Source: Acidovorax sp. 69 (lineage in GTDB: Bacteria > Pseudomonadota > Gammaproteobacteria > Burkholderiales > Burkholderiaceae_C). Taken from it: a DNA stretch of 64,000 nt. Numbering within the stretch: position 1 is the first letter of the stretch; each line of letters begins with the position of its first letter. Positions 36,807 through 47,214 of this stretch are shown in pieces. The DNA lies in contig NZ_PGEP01000001.1 in assembly GCF_002797445.1 (NCBI RefSeq), forward strand, positions 4,278,501 to 4,342,500. Reading direction: 5' to 3'. The notes beneath the pieces are model-generated. The model did not search any database. It was not told the origin of the DNA and saw nothing but the letters and a program-made list of their open reading frames with translations. The translations under genes and the position numbers were made by a program.

Positions 36807-38663
36807 ATGTCGAATCTTTGGGACCTCTCTCACATCCAGCCCGCAGGCACCGACGTGCTCGCGGGCGGCACCGTTGCCGCGATGTTCTGGAACGCTGTGG
36901 CCAGCCGAGGCCCGCGCGTGTGGATGCGCCAGAAGGAGTTGGGCATCTGGAAGAGCTGGACCTGGGACCAGACCGCCGAGGCCGTGCGCGAGATCGCGGG
37001 CGGTCTGATGTCGCTGGGTTTTGCGCCGGGTGATTGCGCGTCTGTCTTGTCCAACACCAACATCGAATGAGTGCTGGCCGACCTGGCGGTGCTGAGCTGC
37101 GGCGGCGTGTCCAACGGCATTTACCCCACCGATGCGGCAGCGCAGGTGCACTACCTCAGCGAAGACTCCCGCACCACCGTGCTGTTTGTGGAAGACGACG
37201 AGCAGCTCGACAAGGCCCTGGAGGTACGCGATAGCCTGCCCCTGCTGCGCAAGATTGTGGTGTTTGACATGGAAGGCCTGCGCGGCCTGAGCGACCCCGG
37301 TGTGCTAAGCCTGCAGGCCCTGCGCGGGCTGGGCCGTGCCTGGAACCAGCAGCACCCTGACGAAATCCAGCACCGGGTGCAAGCGTGCAAGCCCGACGAT
37401 GTGGCCATCCTCGTCTACACCTCGGGCACCACCGGCAAGCCCAAGGGTGCCATGCACACCCACGCTGCGCTCACGTACACCGTGCGGGGCTACAACACGC
37501 TCATATCACGCAGCGAAAACGACGAGACCATGTGTTTCCTACCGCTGTGCCACATTGCCGAGCGCATGGGGGGCGAATACTTTTCGCTCTACACCGGGGC
37601 CAAGCTCAACTTTGTAGAGAACCCCGACACTGTGCCCGAGAACGTGCGCGAGATCGCGCCCACCGTTTTCACCGCCGTGCCGCGTGTGTGGGAAAAGTTT
37701 TACTCCGGCGTGATGATTGCTCTGAAGGAATCCACGCGCATGCAGCAGGCTGCTTACGCCTGGTCGATTGGCGTAGGCACCCGCATTGCCGATTTGGTGC
37801 TGGCGGGCCAGCCGGTCGGCGGCGCACTCAAGCTGCAGTTCCAGCTGGCGCGCTGGCTGGCACTCAACAATGTGCGCAAACTCATCGGCATTCACCGTGC
37901 GCGTTTCCTTGTCACGGGCGCGGCACCTATATCGCCCGAGCTGGTGAAGTGGTACCTGGCGCTAGGGGTGCCCATGCTGGAGGTGTGGGGCATGACCGAG
38001 ACCTGCGGCGCTGCCACCGGCGTGCCCGCCAGCCGCATCAAGCCTGGCTCCATCGGCCCGGCCGCCAGCTACAACGAGGTGCGCATCGACGCGGCCACGG
38101 GCGAGATCTTGGTGCGCGGCCCCAATGTGTTCAAGGGCTACCTCAACCTGCCAGAAAAGACGGCCGAAACGATTGACCCCGACGGCTGGCTGCACACTGG
38201 CGACGTGGGCCTGATCGATGCCGATGGCTACCTGCGCATCACCGACCGCATGAAGGACATCATCATCACGGCGGGCGGTAAAAACATCACGCCCAGCGAG
38301 CTGGAAAACGAACTCAAGTTCAGCCCGTATGTGACCGACGCCGTGGTCATTGGTGACAAGCTGCCCTACCTCACGGTGATCATCATGATCGACCAGGAGA
38401 ACGTGGAGAAGTATGCGCAGGACAACGATGTGCCGTTCAGCAACTACGCCAGCCTGACCCGCACCCGCGAGGTCCAGGAGCTGATCCAGACAGAGCTGGA
38501 TCGCGTGAATGCCAAGTTTGCCCGCGTGGAGCAGATCAAGAAGTTCTTCCTGCTCGACACCCAGCTCACCGCCGAAGACGAGGAGCTGACCCCCACCATG
38601 AAACTCAAACGCAAGCTGGTGCAGCAGAAATACGCGCCGCAAATCGAGGCCATGTACCAATAG
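36807..38663 (+). pseudogene. Long-chain acyl-CoA synthetase (AMP-binding), interrupted by an in-frame TGA
   Basis: This encodes an AMP-forming acyl-CoA ligase of 617 sense codons, read as one frame from ATG 36807 to the TAG at 38661-38663. Codon 88 (37068-37070) is TGA. It falls in SNTNIE-stop-VLADLAVL, where relatives normally have Trp (EWVLADL or EWVIADL), so a single TGG-to-TGA change explains it. Everything after is intact: P-loop YTSGTTGKPKGAMHTH, the later GMTETCG, YLRITDRMKDIIITAGGKN and the C-terminal Lys-containing region. It may be a true nonsense mutation, a base error, or a gene read by reinitiation at the GTG immediately following. If functional, it activates the acid imported by the liv system. 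Confidence 0.85.
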
Positions 38664-38674
38664 CCCCTTGCTGC

Positions 38675-38752
38675 GGGCCTTCGACAAGCTCAGGCTGTAC
38701 GGCTTGGGAATGGCCACGGGACCGTACGTCCAGCACGTTCGAGCTAAGCCCG
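38675..38752. repeat. TTCGACAAGCTC-type inverted repeat, copy 1
   Basis: GGGCCTTCGACAAGCTCAGG-CTGTACGG is mirrored imperfectly by CCGTACGTCCAGCACG-TTCGAGCTAAGCCC. The two halves flank about 20 bases and could form a long hairpin. It lies between the acyl-CoA synthetase and livK. Confidence 0.65.
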
Positions 38753-38873
38753 CCGGCGCCAGGGCGCTCCGCCCGCCCAGAGCCCGCCCGAGATAGGGAA
38801 AGTGCTGGTGCCCCACCCCGGGCATCGTTCTATAACGAGCAACCAAGTTCGATCCAACCAAAGGAGACCTGCC

Positions 38874-40040
38874 ATGAAACTTCATCACATTGCCGCGCTG
38901 GCCATCGTGGCCATGGCCGGGGGTGCTGCACAAGCGCAGCCCAGCCAGGGCGTGAGCAAAGACACCATCACGCTGGGGTCCATTCAGGATCTGTCGGGCC
39001 CCTTGGCGGGTTTTGGCAAGCAGGTGCGCTTGGGCATGATGCTGCGCGTGGACGAGGTGAACGAGCAAGGCGGCATCAACGGCCGCAAGCTTGACCTCAA
39101 GGTAGAAGACTCGGGCTACGACCCAAAGAAAGCCGTGCTGGCTGCGCAAAAACTGGTGAACCAGGACAAGATCTTCATGATGATCGCGCACATCGGCACG
39201 GCCCAAAACCTGGCCGCCATGCCCGTGCAGTTCAGCAAAAACGTGATCAATTTCTTCCCTGTGACGGCCGCGCGGGAAATGTACGAACCGTTCCACAAGC
39301 TCAAGTATTCGTTTGCCGCCACCTACTACGACCAGATCCGACTGGCATTGCCCAAGCTTGCCAAAGAAAAGAACGCCAAGAAGATTTGCACCATTTACCA
39401 AGACGATGAGTTTGGGCTGGAAGTAGAACGCGGCGGCGAGGCAGCGCTGAAGGCCATGGGCATGGAATACGCCGAAAAGACGTCGTTCAAGCGCGGCGCC
39501 ACCGACTTTTCTTCTCAGGTCGCCAAGATGAAGGCGGCCGGGTGCGACTTCGTGGTGCTGGGCACCATCATCCGGGAGACCATCGGCACCATCGGTGAAT
39601 CACGCAAGACGGGCTTCAACCCCACTTTCCTGGGCTCCAGCGCGGCGTACACCGACCTCATCCACAAACTGGGCGGCAAGCCCATGGACGGCCTGTACGC
39701 CACCATGACGGTGCAGCACCCCTACCTGGACGAAGCCAGCCAGCCCATCCGCTTCTGGGCCAACAAGTACAAGACCAAGTTCAACGAAGACCCCACCGTC
39801 TTCTCGGTCTACGGCTACAACGCCGTCGATGCGTTCATCAAGGCTGCACAAAAGGCAGGCCCTGGCCTCAGTACCGACAGCTTCATCAAGGCCATGGACA
39901 CCATGGTGATCCCGCCCGACATGTTCGGCAGCGCCGAGGGCACCTTTGGCCCGCAGAAGCGCCTGGGCAGCGATCTTTCGCGCCTGTCGCAAATCACCGA
40001 CGGCAAGTGGAAAGTGGTGTCTGACTACGTCAAGCCATGA
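38874..40040 (+). CDS. livK: Branched-chain amino acid-type ABC transporter binding protein LivK
   Basis: A 388-residue periplasmic binding protein with a signal peptide ending near AAQAQ. AAGGAG precedes the ATG at 38874. SBP family 6 features are visible: ITLGSIQDLSGPLAGFGKQVRLGMMLRVDEVNEQGGINGRKLDL, then YGYNAVDAFIKAAQKAG. It should serve the LivHMGF complex encoded about 2 kb upstream. It follows the acyl-CoA synthetase gene and is closed by an intrinsic terminator. Confidence 0.93.
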   Translation: MKLHHIAALAIVAMAGGAAQAQPSQGVSKDTITLGSIQDLSGPLAGFGKQVRLGMMLRVDEVNEQGGINGRKLDLKVEDSGYDPKKAVLAAQKLVNQDKIFMMIAHIGTAQNLAAMPVQFSKNVINFFPVTAAREMYEPFHKLKYSFAATYYDQIRLALPKLAKEKNAKKICTIYQDDEFGLEVERGGEAALKAMGMEYAEKTSFKRGATDFSSQVAKMKAAGCDFVVLGTIIRETIGTIGESRKTGFNPTFLGSSAAYTDLIHKLGGKPMDGLYATMTVQHPYLDEASQPIRFWANKYKTKFNEDPTVFSVYGYNAVDAFIKAAQKAGPGLSTDSFIKAMDTMVIPPDMFGSAEGTFGPQKRLGSDLSRLSQITDGKWKVVSDYVKP

Positions 40041-40062
40041 CTGCCTGACCGCCCCGCCCCAG

Positions 40063-40083
40063 CCGCCCTCGGGCGGCTTTTTG
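40063..40083 (+). terminator. Intrinsic terminator after livK
   Basis: GCCGCCC-TC-GGGCGGC is followed by TTTTT, 23 bp after the livK stop. Confidence 0.88.
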
Positions 40084-40166
40084 CATTTCGGGGGGTGCGT
40101 AAATGCCCGGTCAGTGGCAGAATTTAACCAAGCAGTAACTTTGTATAAATAGCCTGAGCCGCCACC

Positions 40167-41330
<1,164 letters not shown>

Positions 41331-41404
41331 CGCCGCAAACAACGTGACCGTTAGCCCAACGAACAGCGCTTTCTACGGAGTAGCGCTGAACCCCTCACTA
41401 CCGT

Positions 41405-41460
41405 TCTGGCGGAGCTTGTCGAAGCCCCGCGCGGCGTTTCGACAAGCTCGGCGTGATCGG
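41405..41460. repeat. TTCGACAAGCTC-type inverted repeat, copy 2
   Basis: GAGCTTGTCGAA at 41412-41423 and TTCGACAAGCTC at 41438-41449 form a perfect 12-base inverted repeat around a GC-rich loop. It lies downstream of the acyl-CoA dehydrogenase gene and could terminate transcription bidirectionally. Confidence 0.8.
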
Positions 41461-41507
41461 CCTTTTAGCTTTGACGGCACATGGGCGTCAGTAGGTCACA
41501 ACCACCA

Positions 41508-41816
41508 TCACAAATACCAGGCGGCGCGGGCTTCTTCGGGGCTGAGCGGCGCGCCGGGGCGGCGGTCGGTGACATTCATCCAGGCGCGCACACCCTGGCT
41601 GCCACTCAGGGCGCGCATCAACAGCAAGCCCGCGCCAATGCCGCGTATGGCCGCTGAACTGCGGCTGGGCGCCATGAAGGCCGCCACCGCCAGCGCGCTG
41701 GATGCGGCCAGCACCACATGGTGCTCCAGCGCAAACCCTTCGCGCGTGTCGTCGTACTCGATGGCGCTGCGGGCCACGCGCTGCAAAGCAGGAGAAGTAT
41801 TTCGTTTCATAGCCAT
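41508..41816 (-). CDS. Hypothetical small membrane protein
   Basis: A reading frame of about 102 residues (ATG at 41816; alternative 41810). It has a hydrophilic N-terminus (MKRNTSPALQRVARSAIEYDDTREGF), an Ala-rich hydrophobic segment at about residues 38-58 (VVLAASSALAVAAFMA), a second weak one (GIGAGLLLMRALSG) and a polar tail. No known domain was recognised. Codon use is like the surrounding genes and nothing overlaps it on the other strand, which supports it being real. It is isolated and opposite to its neighbours. Confidence 0.55.
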   Translation of the reverse strand: MAMKRNTSPALQRVARSAIEYDDTREGFALEHHVVLAASSALAVAAFMAPSRSSAAIRGIGAGLLLMRALSGSQGVRAWMNVTDRRPGAPLSPEEARAAWYL

Positions 41817-41867
41817 AAATCTAGAGAGCAACGGCAGAAAGATAGTGCAAAAACGATGTGAGCCACG

Positions 41868-42038
41868 TCAGAGAGCATGCTGTTGTGCCGCCAACTGGGC
41901 ACCGCGCGCTATCGATGTGCCAAAGGCTTGTTCTAAAGCATCTGCCCATTGCCCCGCAACTTTCATGGCATCACCGAGCAAGCCCGCGGCACGCACTTGC
42001 TCAGCGTTGCCTTCGTTTTGAAGACCACCGGAGACCAT
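41868..42038 (-). CDS. Possible 56-residue hypothetical protein antisense to the thiolase leader
   Basis: A short open frame from ATG 42038 to TGA 41868-41870, rich in Ala and Gln: it includes [19 protein letters not shown] and ends [13 protein letters not shown]. It is predicted helical and somewhat phasin-like in composition, but I recognise no family. Its start faces that of the thiolase gene with three bases between. It could be a small gene, the tail of a lost gene, or chance. Confidence 0.3.
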   Translation of the reverse strand: MVSGGLQNEGNAEQVRAAGLLGDAMKVAGQWADALEQAFGTSIARGAQLAAQQHAL

Positions 42039-42040
42039 TC

Positions 42041-43246
<1,206 letters not shown>

Positions 43247-43249
43247 GGA

Positions 43250-43375
43250 ACAACCCCCTGAGCGGCTGCGCCGCTTCCCCCTTCTCTCATCGCTGCGCGA
43301 TGGGAAGGGGGACGACGCCACTGGCCTGGCAAAGCCAGTTCCACGGCGTCCGCTGGCCTCGGCCACGCTTCATCT
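43250..43375. repeat. CCCCTGAG-type GC-rich dispersed repeat, copy 2
   Basis: It shares ordered blocks with 36625-36770: CCCCCTGAGCGGCTGCGC, TTCCCCCTTCTCTC, CGCTGCGCGA and CGCTGGCCTCGGCCACG. CTGGC and GCCAG, plus GGAAGGGGG with CTTCCCCCTT, give hairpin potential. It fills the gap between the thiolase and fadJ-like genes. Confidence 0.65.
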
Positions 43376-43429
43376 AAGGCCGCGCCCCATAACTGCGCTA
43401 TGTCGCATTACAGATTCGGAGACATCAGC

Positions 43430-45601
43430 ATGCACACCATCCGCTACGAACTCATCCCCGCCCAGGGCACCGAAGGCCAGGTCGCCGTCATCACGTTTGA
43501 CGAAACCAATTCCCCCGTCAACACCATGTGCCGCCAATGGCAGCAAGAGCTGGGCGAGGTCACGGCCCAGGTGCTGGGTGACCGCGAACGCCTGGGCGCT
43601 GCGCTCAAGGGCATCGTGCTCGCATCCGCCAAGACCAGTTTCTTTGCGGGCGCGGACCTCAAGGCCACCATGCGCCTGACGCCGGCCGACGCACCTGCCG
43701 TGTTTGGCGAAATCGAGCGCATGAAGAAGCAATTTCGCACGCTCGAAACCCTGGGCATCCCCGTGGTGGCCTGCCTCAATGGCGCCGCGCTGGGCGGCGG
43801 GTGGGAGGTGGCGCTGATCGCCCACTACCGCATCGCAGTGGCCGACCCCAAGATCCAGTTCGGCCTGCCCGAGGTGACGCTGGGCCTGATGCCGGGCGCC
43901 ACCGGCGTGACCAAGATGACGCGGCTGCTGGGCCTGATGGGTGCGCAGCCCTACATCCTGGAAGGCAAGCTCTTCAACCCCGCCGAGGCGCTGGAGCTGC
44001 AACTGGTGCACGAACTGGTTGCCACGCGCGATCAGCTGCTGCCCGCAGCCCTGGCCCACATCGCCACCCATCCGCACGCGGTGCAGCCGTGGGACGACAA
44101 GAACTACAAGATGCCCGGCGGCACGCCCGCCAACCCCAAGATCGCTGACGCCCTCACCGTCGCGCCCGCCATGCTCAAGAAGACCACGCGTGGCCGCTAC
44201 CCCGCGCCCGAGGCGGCGCTGGCCGCCATGGCCGAAGGCGCCATGGTGGACTACGACACCGCCCTGCGCATCGAAAGCCGCTACCTCGCCCGCCTGATGA
44301 CCGGCCCCGTGGCGCGCAACATGATCAACACGTTCTTCTTCGACATGAACGCGATCAAGAGCGGCAAGTCGCGCCCTGGCACCACGCCACGCTACAAGCC
44401 GCAAAAGGTCGGCATCCTGGGCGCCGGCATGATGGGCGCAGGCATCGCCTGGGCCCAGGCCAGCAAAGGCATCGCCACCATGCTCAAGGATGTGAGCGCC
44501 GAGAAGGCCGAGGCGGGCAAGGCCTACAGCGCCAAGCTCACGCAGGCCCGATTGGACAAGGGCCGCATGACGGCCGAGGCGCAGCAGGCGCTGCTGGCGC
44601 GCATCACGCCCACCGCCAGCGCGGCCGACCTGGCGGGCTGCGACCTCATCATCGAAGCCGTGTTCGAAAGCCGTGACCTCAAGGCCAAAGTCACGCAAGA
44701 GGCCGAGCCGCAGTTGGGGCCCGGCGGCTTCTTTGCCAGCAACACCTCCACCCTGCCCATCAGCGGCCTGGCCACGGCCAGCAGCCGGCCCGAGAAGTTC
44801 GTCGGCATCCACTTCTTCAGCCCCGTGGACAAGATGAAGCTGGTGGAGATCATTCGCGGCAAACAGACCGACGACGAGACCGTGGCCCGCGCGTTCGACT
44901 ACGTGCAGGCCCTGGGCAAGGTGCCCATCGTGGTCAACGACTCCCGCGGCTTCTACACCAGCCGCACCTTCGGCACCTTTGTGATGGAAGGCGCCGCCAT
45001 GCTGGGCGAAGGCATCCCCGCCGCCGCGATTGAAAACGCCGCCATGCAGGCCGGCCTGCCCGTGGGCCCGCTGGCCGTGCTGGACGAAACTGCGCTGACG
45101 TTAAGCGTGCACGTGCTGGACCAGACCCACGCCGACTACGCGGCCGAAGGCAAAACCTACACCGCCACGCCCGGCGAGCTGCTGGTGGAGCGCATGGTCA
45201 AAGAGTTGAAGCGCCCAGGCCGCGCTGGCGGCGGCGGCTTTTACGACTACCCCGCTGGCGCCAAGAAGCACCTTTGGCCGGAGCTGAAACCTCTGTTCGA
45301 AAAGCCCGGCGTGGAATGGAGCGTGCAGGAGATTCAGGACCGCCTGCTCTACCGCCAAGCCATCGAAACCGCGCGCTGTCTGGCCGAGGGGGTACTGACC
45401 AGCGTGCATGACGCGAACATCGGGTCGATTTTTGGGATCGGGTTTCCGGCTTGGACGGGGGGGGCGATGCAGCTTATCTATGGAACGGGCGTAGAGGCGT
45501 TCTTAAAGCGGGCGGATGAACTGGCGGCAAAGTACAACTCGGGGTTCATGATCGACTCAAGGGCACGGGAAGCAATACGCACACACAAACCATCTTTCTA
45601 A
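43430..45601 (+). CDS. fadJ: FadJ-like 3-hydroxyacyl-CoA dehydrogenase/enoyl-CoA hydratase
   Basis: A 723-residue bifunctional beta-oxidation enzyme. The N-terminal crotonase domain (about 1-200) has SAKTSFFAGADLKATM and CLNGAALGGGWEVALIAHYRIAV, with the active-site GLPEVTLGLMPGATG. The NAD-binding domain begins KVGILGAGMMGAGIAWAQASKG (about 325-346) and includes HFFSPVDKMKLVEIIRG. The ATG at 43430 is preferred because GGAGAC lies seven bases upstream; another ATG is at 43400. The last 190 bases or so use unusual codons (GGG, TTA, AGG, ATA) unlike the rest of the gene, next to the AT-richer island. Confidence 0.93.
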   Translation: MHTIRYELIPAQGTEGQVAVITFDETNSPVNTMCRQWQQELGEVTAQVLGDRERLGAALKGIVLASAKTSFFAGADLKATMRLTPADAPAVFGEIERMKKQFRTLETLGIPVVACLNGAALGGGWEVALIAHYRIAVADPKIQFGLPEVTLGLMPGATGVTKMTRLLGLMGAQPYILEGKLFNPAEALELQLVHELVATRDQLLPAALAHIATHPHAVQPWDDKNYKMPGGTPANPKIADALTVAPAMLKKTTRGRYPAPEAALAAMAEGAMVDYDTALRIESRYLARLMTGPVARNMINTFFFDMNAIKSGKSRPGTTPRYKPQKVGILGAGMMGAGIAWAQASKGIATMLKDVSAEKAEAGKAYSAKLTQARLDKGRMTAEAQQALLARITPTASAADLAGCDLIIEAVFESRDLKAKVTQEAEPQLGPGGFFASNTSTLPISGLATASSRPEKFVGIHFFSPVDKMKLVEIIRGKQTDDETVARAFDYVQALGKVPIVVNDSRGFYTSRTFGTFVMEGAAMLGEGIPAAAIENAAMQAGLPVGPLAVLDETALTLSVHVLDQTHADYAAEGKTYTATPGELLVERMVKELKRPGRAGGGGFYDYPAGAKKHLWPELKPLFEKPGVEWSVQEIQDRLLYRQAIETARCLAEGVLTSVHDANIGSIFGIGFPAWTGGAMQLIYGTGVEAFLKRADELAAKYNSGFMIDSRAREAIRTHKPSF

Positions 45602-45607
45602 ACATAT

Positions 45608-45630
45608 GCCCCGGCTCGTCACACCGGGGC
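45608..45630. terminator. Hairpin after the fadJ-like gene
   Basis: GCCCCGG and CCGGGGC form a seven-base stem around a nine-base loop, seven bases after the stop. No T-run follows on the plus strand, so termination would be weak or Rho-assisted. Confidence 0.5.
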
Positions 45631-45649
45631 AAAGCGATTGGCAGTTTTC

Positions 45650-45705
45650 AGTTTGACCCTCGCTTGCCCGATGGTCAAACTAGCAAAAGCATGGATGCTC
45701 CATGC
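45650..45705. repeat. Two inverted repeats at the left edge of the AT-richer island
   Basis: AGTTTGACC (45650-45658) and GGTCAAACT (45673-45681) form a perfect nine-base inverted repeat. Immediately after, GCATGGA-TGC-TCCATGC (45689-45705) forms a seven-base hairpin. Both lie upstream of the small cysteine-rich gene and could be regulatory or a recombination remnant. Confidence 0.5.
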
Positions 45706-45788
45706 ACTGCTCTGAGCAATGGCCCATGGCACGGTCATGCCGCTTATGGCGAGCAGAACCTTTAAAACTCCCAATAGGAGGGCAGAAG

Positions 45789-46007
45789 ATGCCTCGCTTC
45801 ATCATCAACAATAAGCCGCAGGCGAATGGAGACCACGAAATCCACAATGCAACAACCGGTTGTACATACATGCCAGCGCAAGCGAATCAGATCGACCTAG
45901 GAACCCATGCAACCTGTCAAAGCGCGGTTCTGGACGCGAAAGGGCGTTGGCCGAACGACAGAGTTAACGGTTGCTATTTCTGCTGTAACCAATGTCATAC
46001 CAGCTAG
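45789..46007 (+). CDS. Small cysteine/histidine-rich protein of unknown function
   Basis: A 72-residue protein with GGAGGG seven bases before ATG 45789. It begins PRFIINNKPQANGDHEIHN and ends with a cysteine cluster, GCYFCCNQCHTS (Cys62, 65, 66, 69 and His70); additional Cys25 and Cys43 and the HEIH at 16-19 could complete a metal site. I recall similar small proteins with an NGDHEVH start and a CxxxCH tail in many bacteria, without assigned function; that is memory, not a search. It is AT-richer than the neighbouring metabolic genes and is 76 bp upstream of the two-helix membrane protein, suggesting a two-gene unit. Confidence 0.75.
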   Translation: MPRFIINNKPQANGDHEIHNATTGCTYMPAQANQIDLGTHATCQSAVLDAKGRWPNDRVNGCYFCCNQCHTS

Positions 46008-46083
46008 GAAAATCCATGCGAGCTTGTGTGAAGGCTCAAGCGTTCGCTTAGCTTTACAACAAAGAAGATGAATGGAGGAGTAG

Positions 46084-47100
46084 ATGGCGACTGAAGCGGC
46101 ACTCAGTGAATGTCAAAAATCTCTAGAGCGAATTCAAACGTTCGATCCGGAAACGCTTGGTCGTGTGGATGACTTGGGCAGACAGATGAATTTTGCGGAG
46201 GCAGTGCCTCCCGCTGAATCGATCATTGCGCTGTACAAGCGAATTCCGGTAAGCACCCTGCCAGACTTCACAGATGGACAACTAGGAGTCATTCAGTCCA
46301 ACGCCAATTCAGACTACAACCTATTCAGCCAAATTCTGGAGTTCAGCGCAGCATCAAGCAACTCTGCCAGTACGCGCACCAACATCCTGGCGACTATCAA
46401 AGGGCGACGCGACCAGATATTCGATCAACTTTGGCAGTACGTTGCCTACAGCGTTGCGCGAATCACAGACACAAGTCTGCTGGAAACTCAAGCACGAGCC
46501 ACAATTCAAGGGATAGAAGACCAGGCAGCAAAGCTCACCGGTCAATTGGCAGATGCCAAGAAAGACGCGGACGCAGCCCTTTCGGCAATCCGGGCTGTCG
46601 CATCTGAGCAAGGGGTTTCACAGCAGGCGATCTATTTCAAAGATGAAGCGCAGTCCCAGGAAAATTTGGCTAGAGAGTGGCTAACTTTTACGTACCGTTT
46701 TGCAGCAGCTCTGGGTGCCTTCGCTATCTTGAGTTTGTTTTTACACAAGTTTGAATGGATTAAGCCCACCAGCAATGCCGAAGTCCTTCAACTGATTACG
46801 AGCAAGATTCTTATCTTCTCGGTCATAGGCTACTTGCTACTAATGGCAGCGCGAAACTATGCGACCCACAAGCACAACGCTGTTGTGAATCGCCATCGGC
46901 AAAATGCGCTCCTAACTTACAGAGCGCTCGTAACGGCTGCTGAGAGTACGGGGACACAAGACATCGTTTTAGCCCACGCGGCGTCCTGCATCTTCTCTCC
47001 GCAAGAAACGGGTTTCGCACAAGGAAAAGGCGAAACGAGTCCCGGATCAAAGTCGGTACTTGAATTGCTAACTAAAGGTCCATCGAAATCGACCGAATAG
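46084..47100 (+). CDS. Two-helix membrane protein with coiled coil, unknown function
   Basis: A 338-residue protein with GGAGG before the ATG. A soluble helical N-terminal region (about 1-200), coiled-coil-like around 130-195 (QARATIQGIEDQAAKLTGQL and on), is followed by two transmembrane segments at about 203-221 and 241-258. A conserved-looking C-terminal cytoplasmic part reads HNAVVNRHRQNALLTYRALV, then DIVLAHAASCIFSPQETGF. I recognise the pattern as a family of uncharacterised 2-TM proteins found in variable islands but can name no function. Codon use is less GC-biased than flanking genes. A membrane effector paired with the 72-residue protein is possible but is only inference. Confidence 0.8.
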   Translation: MATEAALSECQKSLERIQTFDPETLGRVDDLGRQMNFAEAVPPAESIIALYKRIPVSTLPDFTDGQLGVIQSNANSDYNLFSQILEFSAASSNSASTRTNILATIKGRRDQIFDQLWQYVAYSVARITDTSLLETQARATIQGIEDQAAKLTGQLADAKKDADAALSAIRAVASEQGVSQQAIYFKDEAQSQENLAREWLTFTYRFAAALGAFAILSLFLHKFEWIKPTSNAEVLQLITSKILIFSVIGYLLLMAARNYATHKHNAVVNRHRQNALLTYRALVTAAESTGTQDIVLAHAASCIFSPQETGFAQGKGETSPGSKSVLELLTKGPSKSTE

Positions 47101-47214
47101 CTGAATAGTCCGATATGTCGAGTACACCGTTCGACCAATTCGACCTACGGCGCCACGGTCGCCATCGCGTCACTGCCAATTGATCAGATGGCGATCAATG
47201 TGCGGGGACAAAAA

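Noticed and set aside
37068..37070. TGA as a selenocysteine codon
   Set aside because: The aligned residue in homologues is Trp, not Cys or Sec, and I saw no SECIS-like hairpin directly after it.
47101..47214. Possible transposon remnant to the right of the island
   Set aside because: No terminal inverted repeat, target duplication or transposase fragment could be demonstrated by eye.
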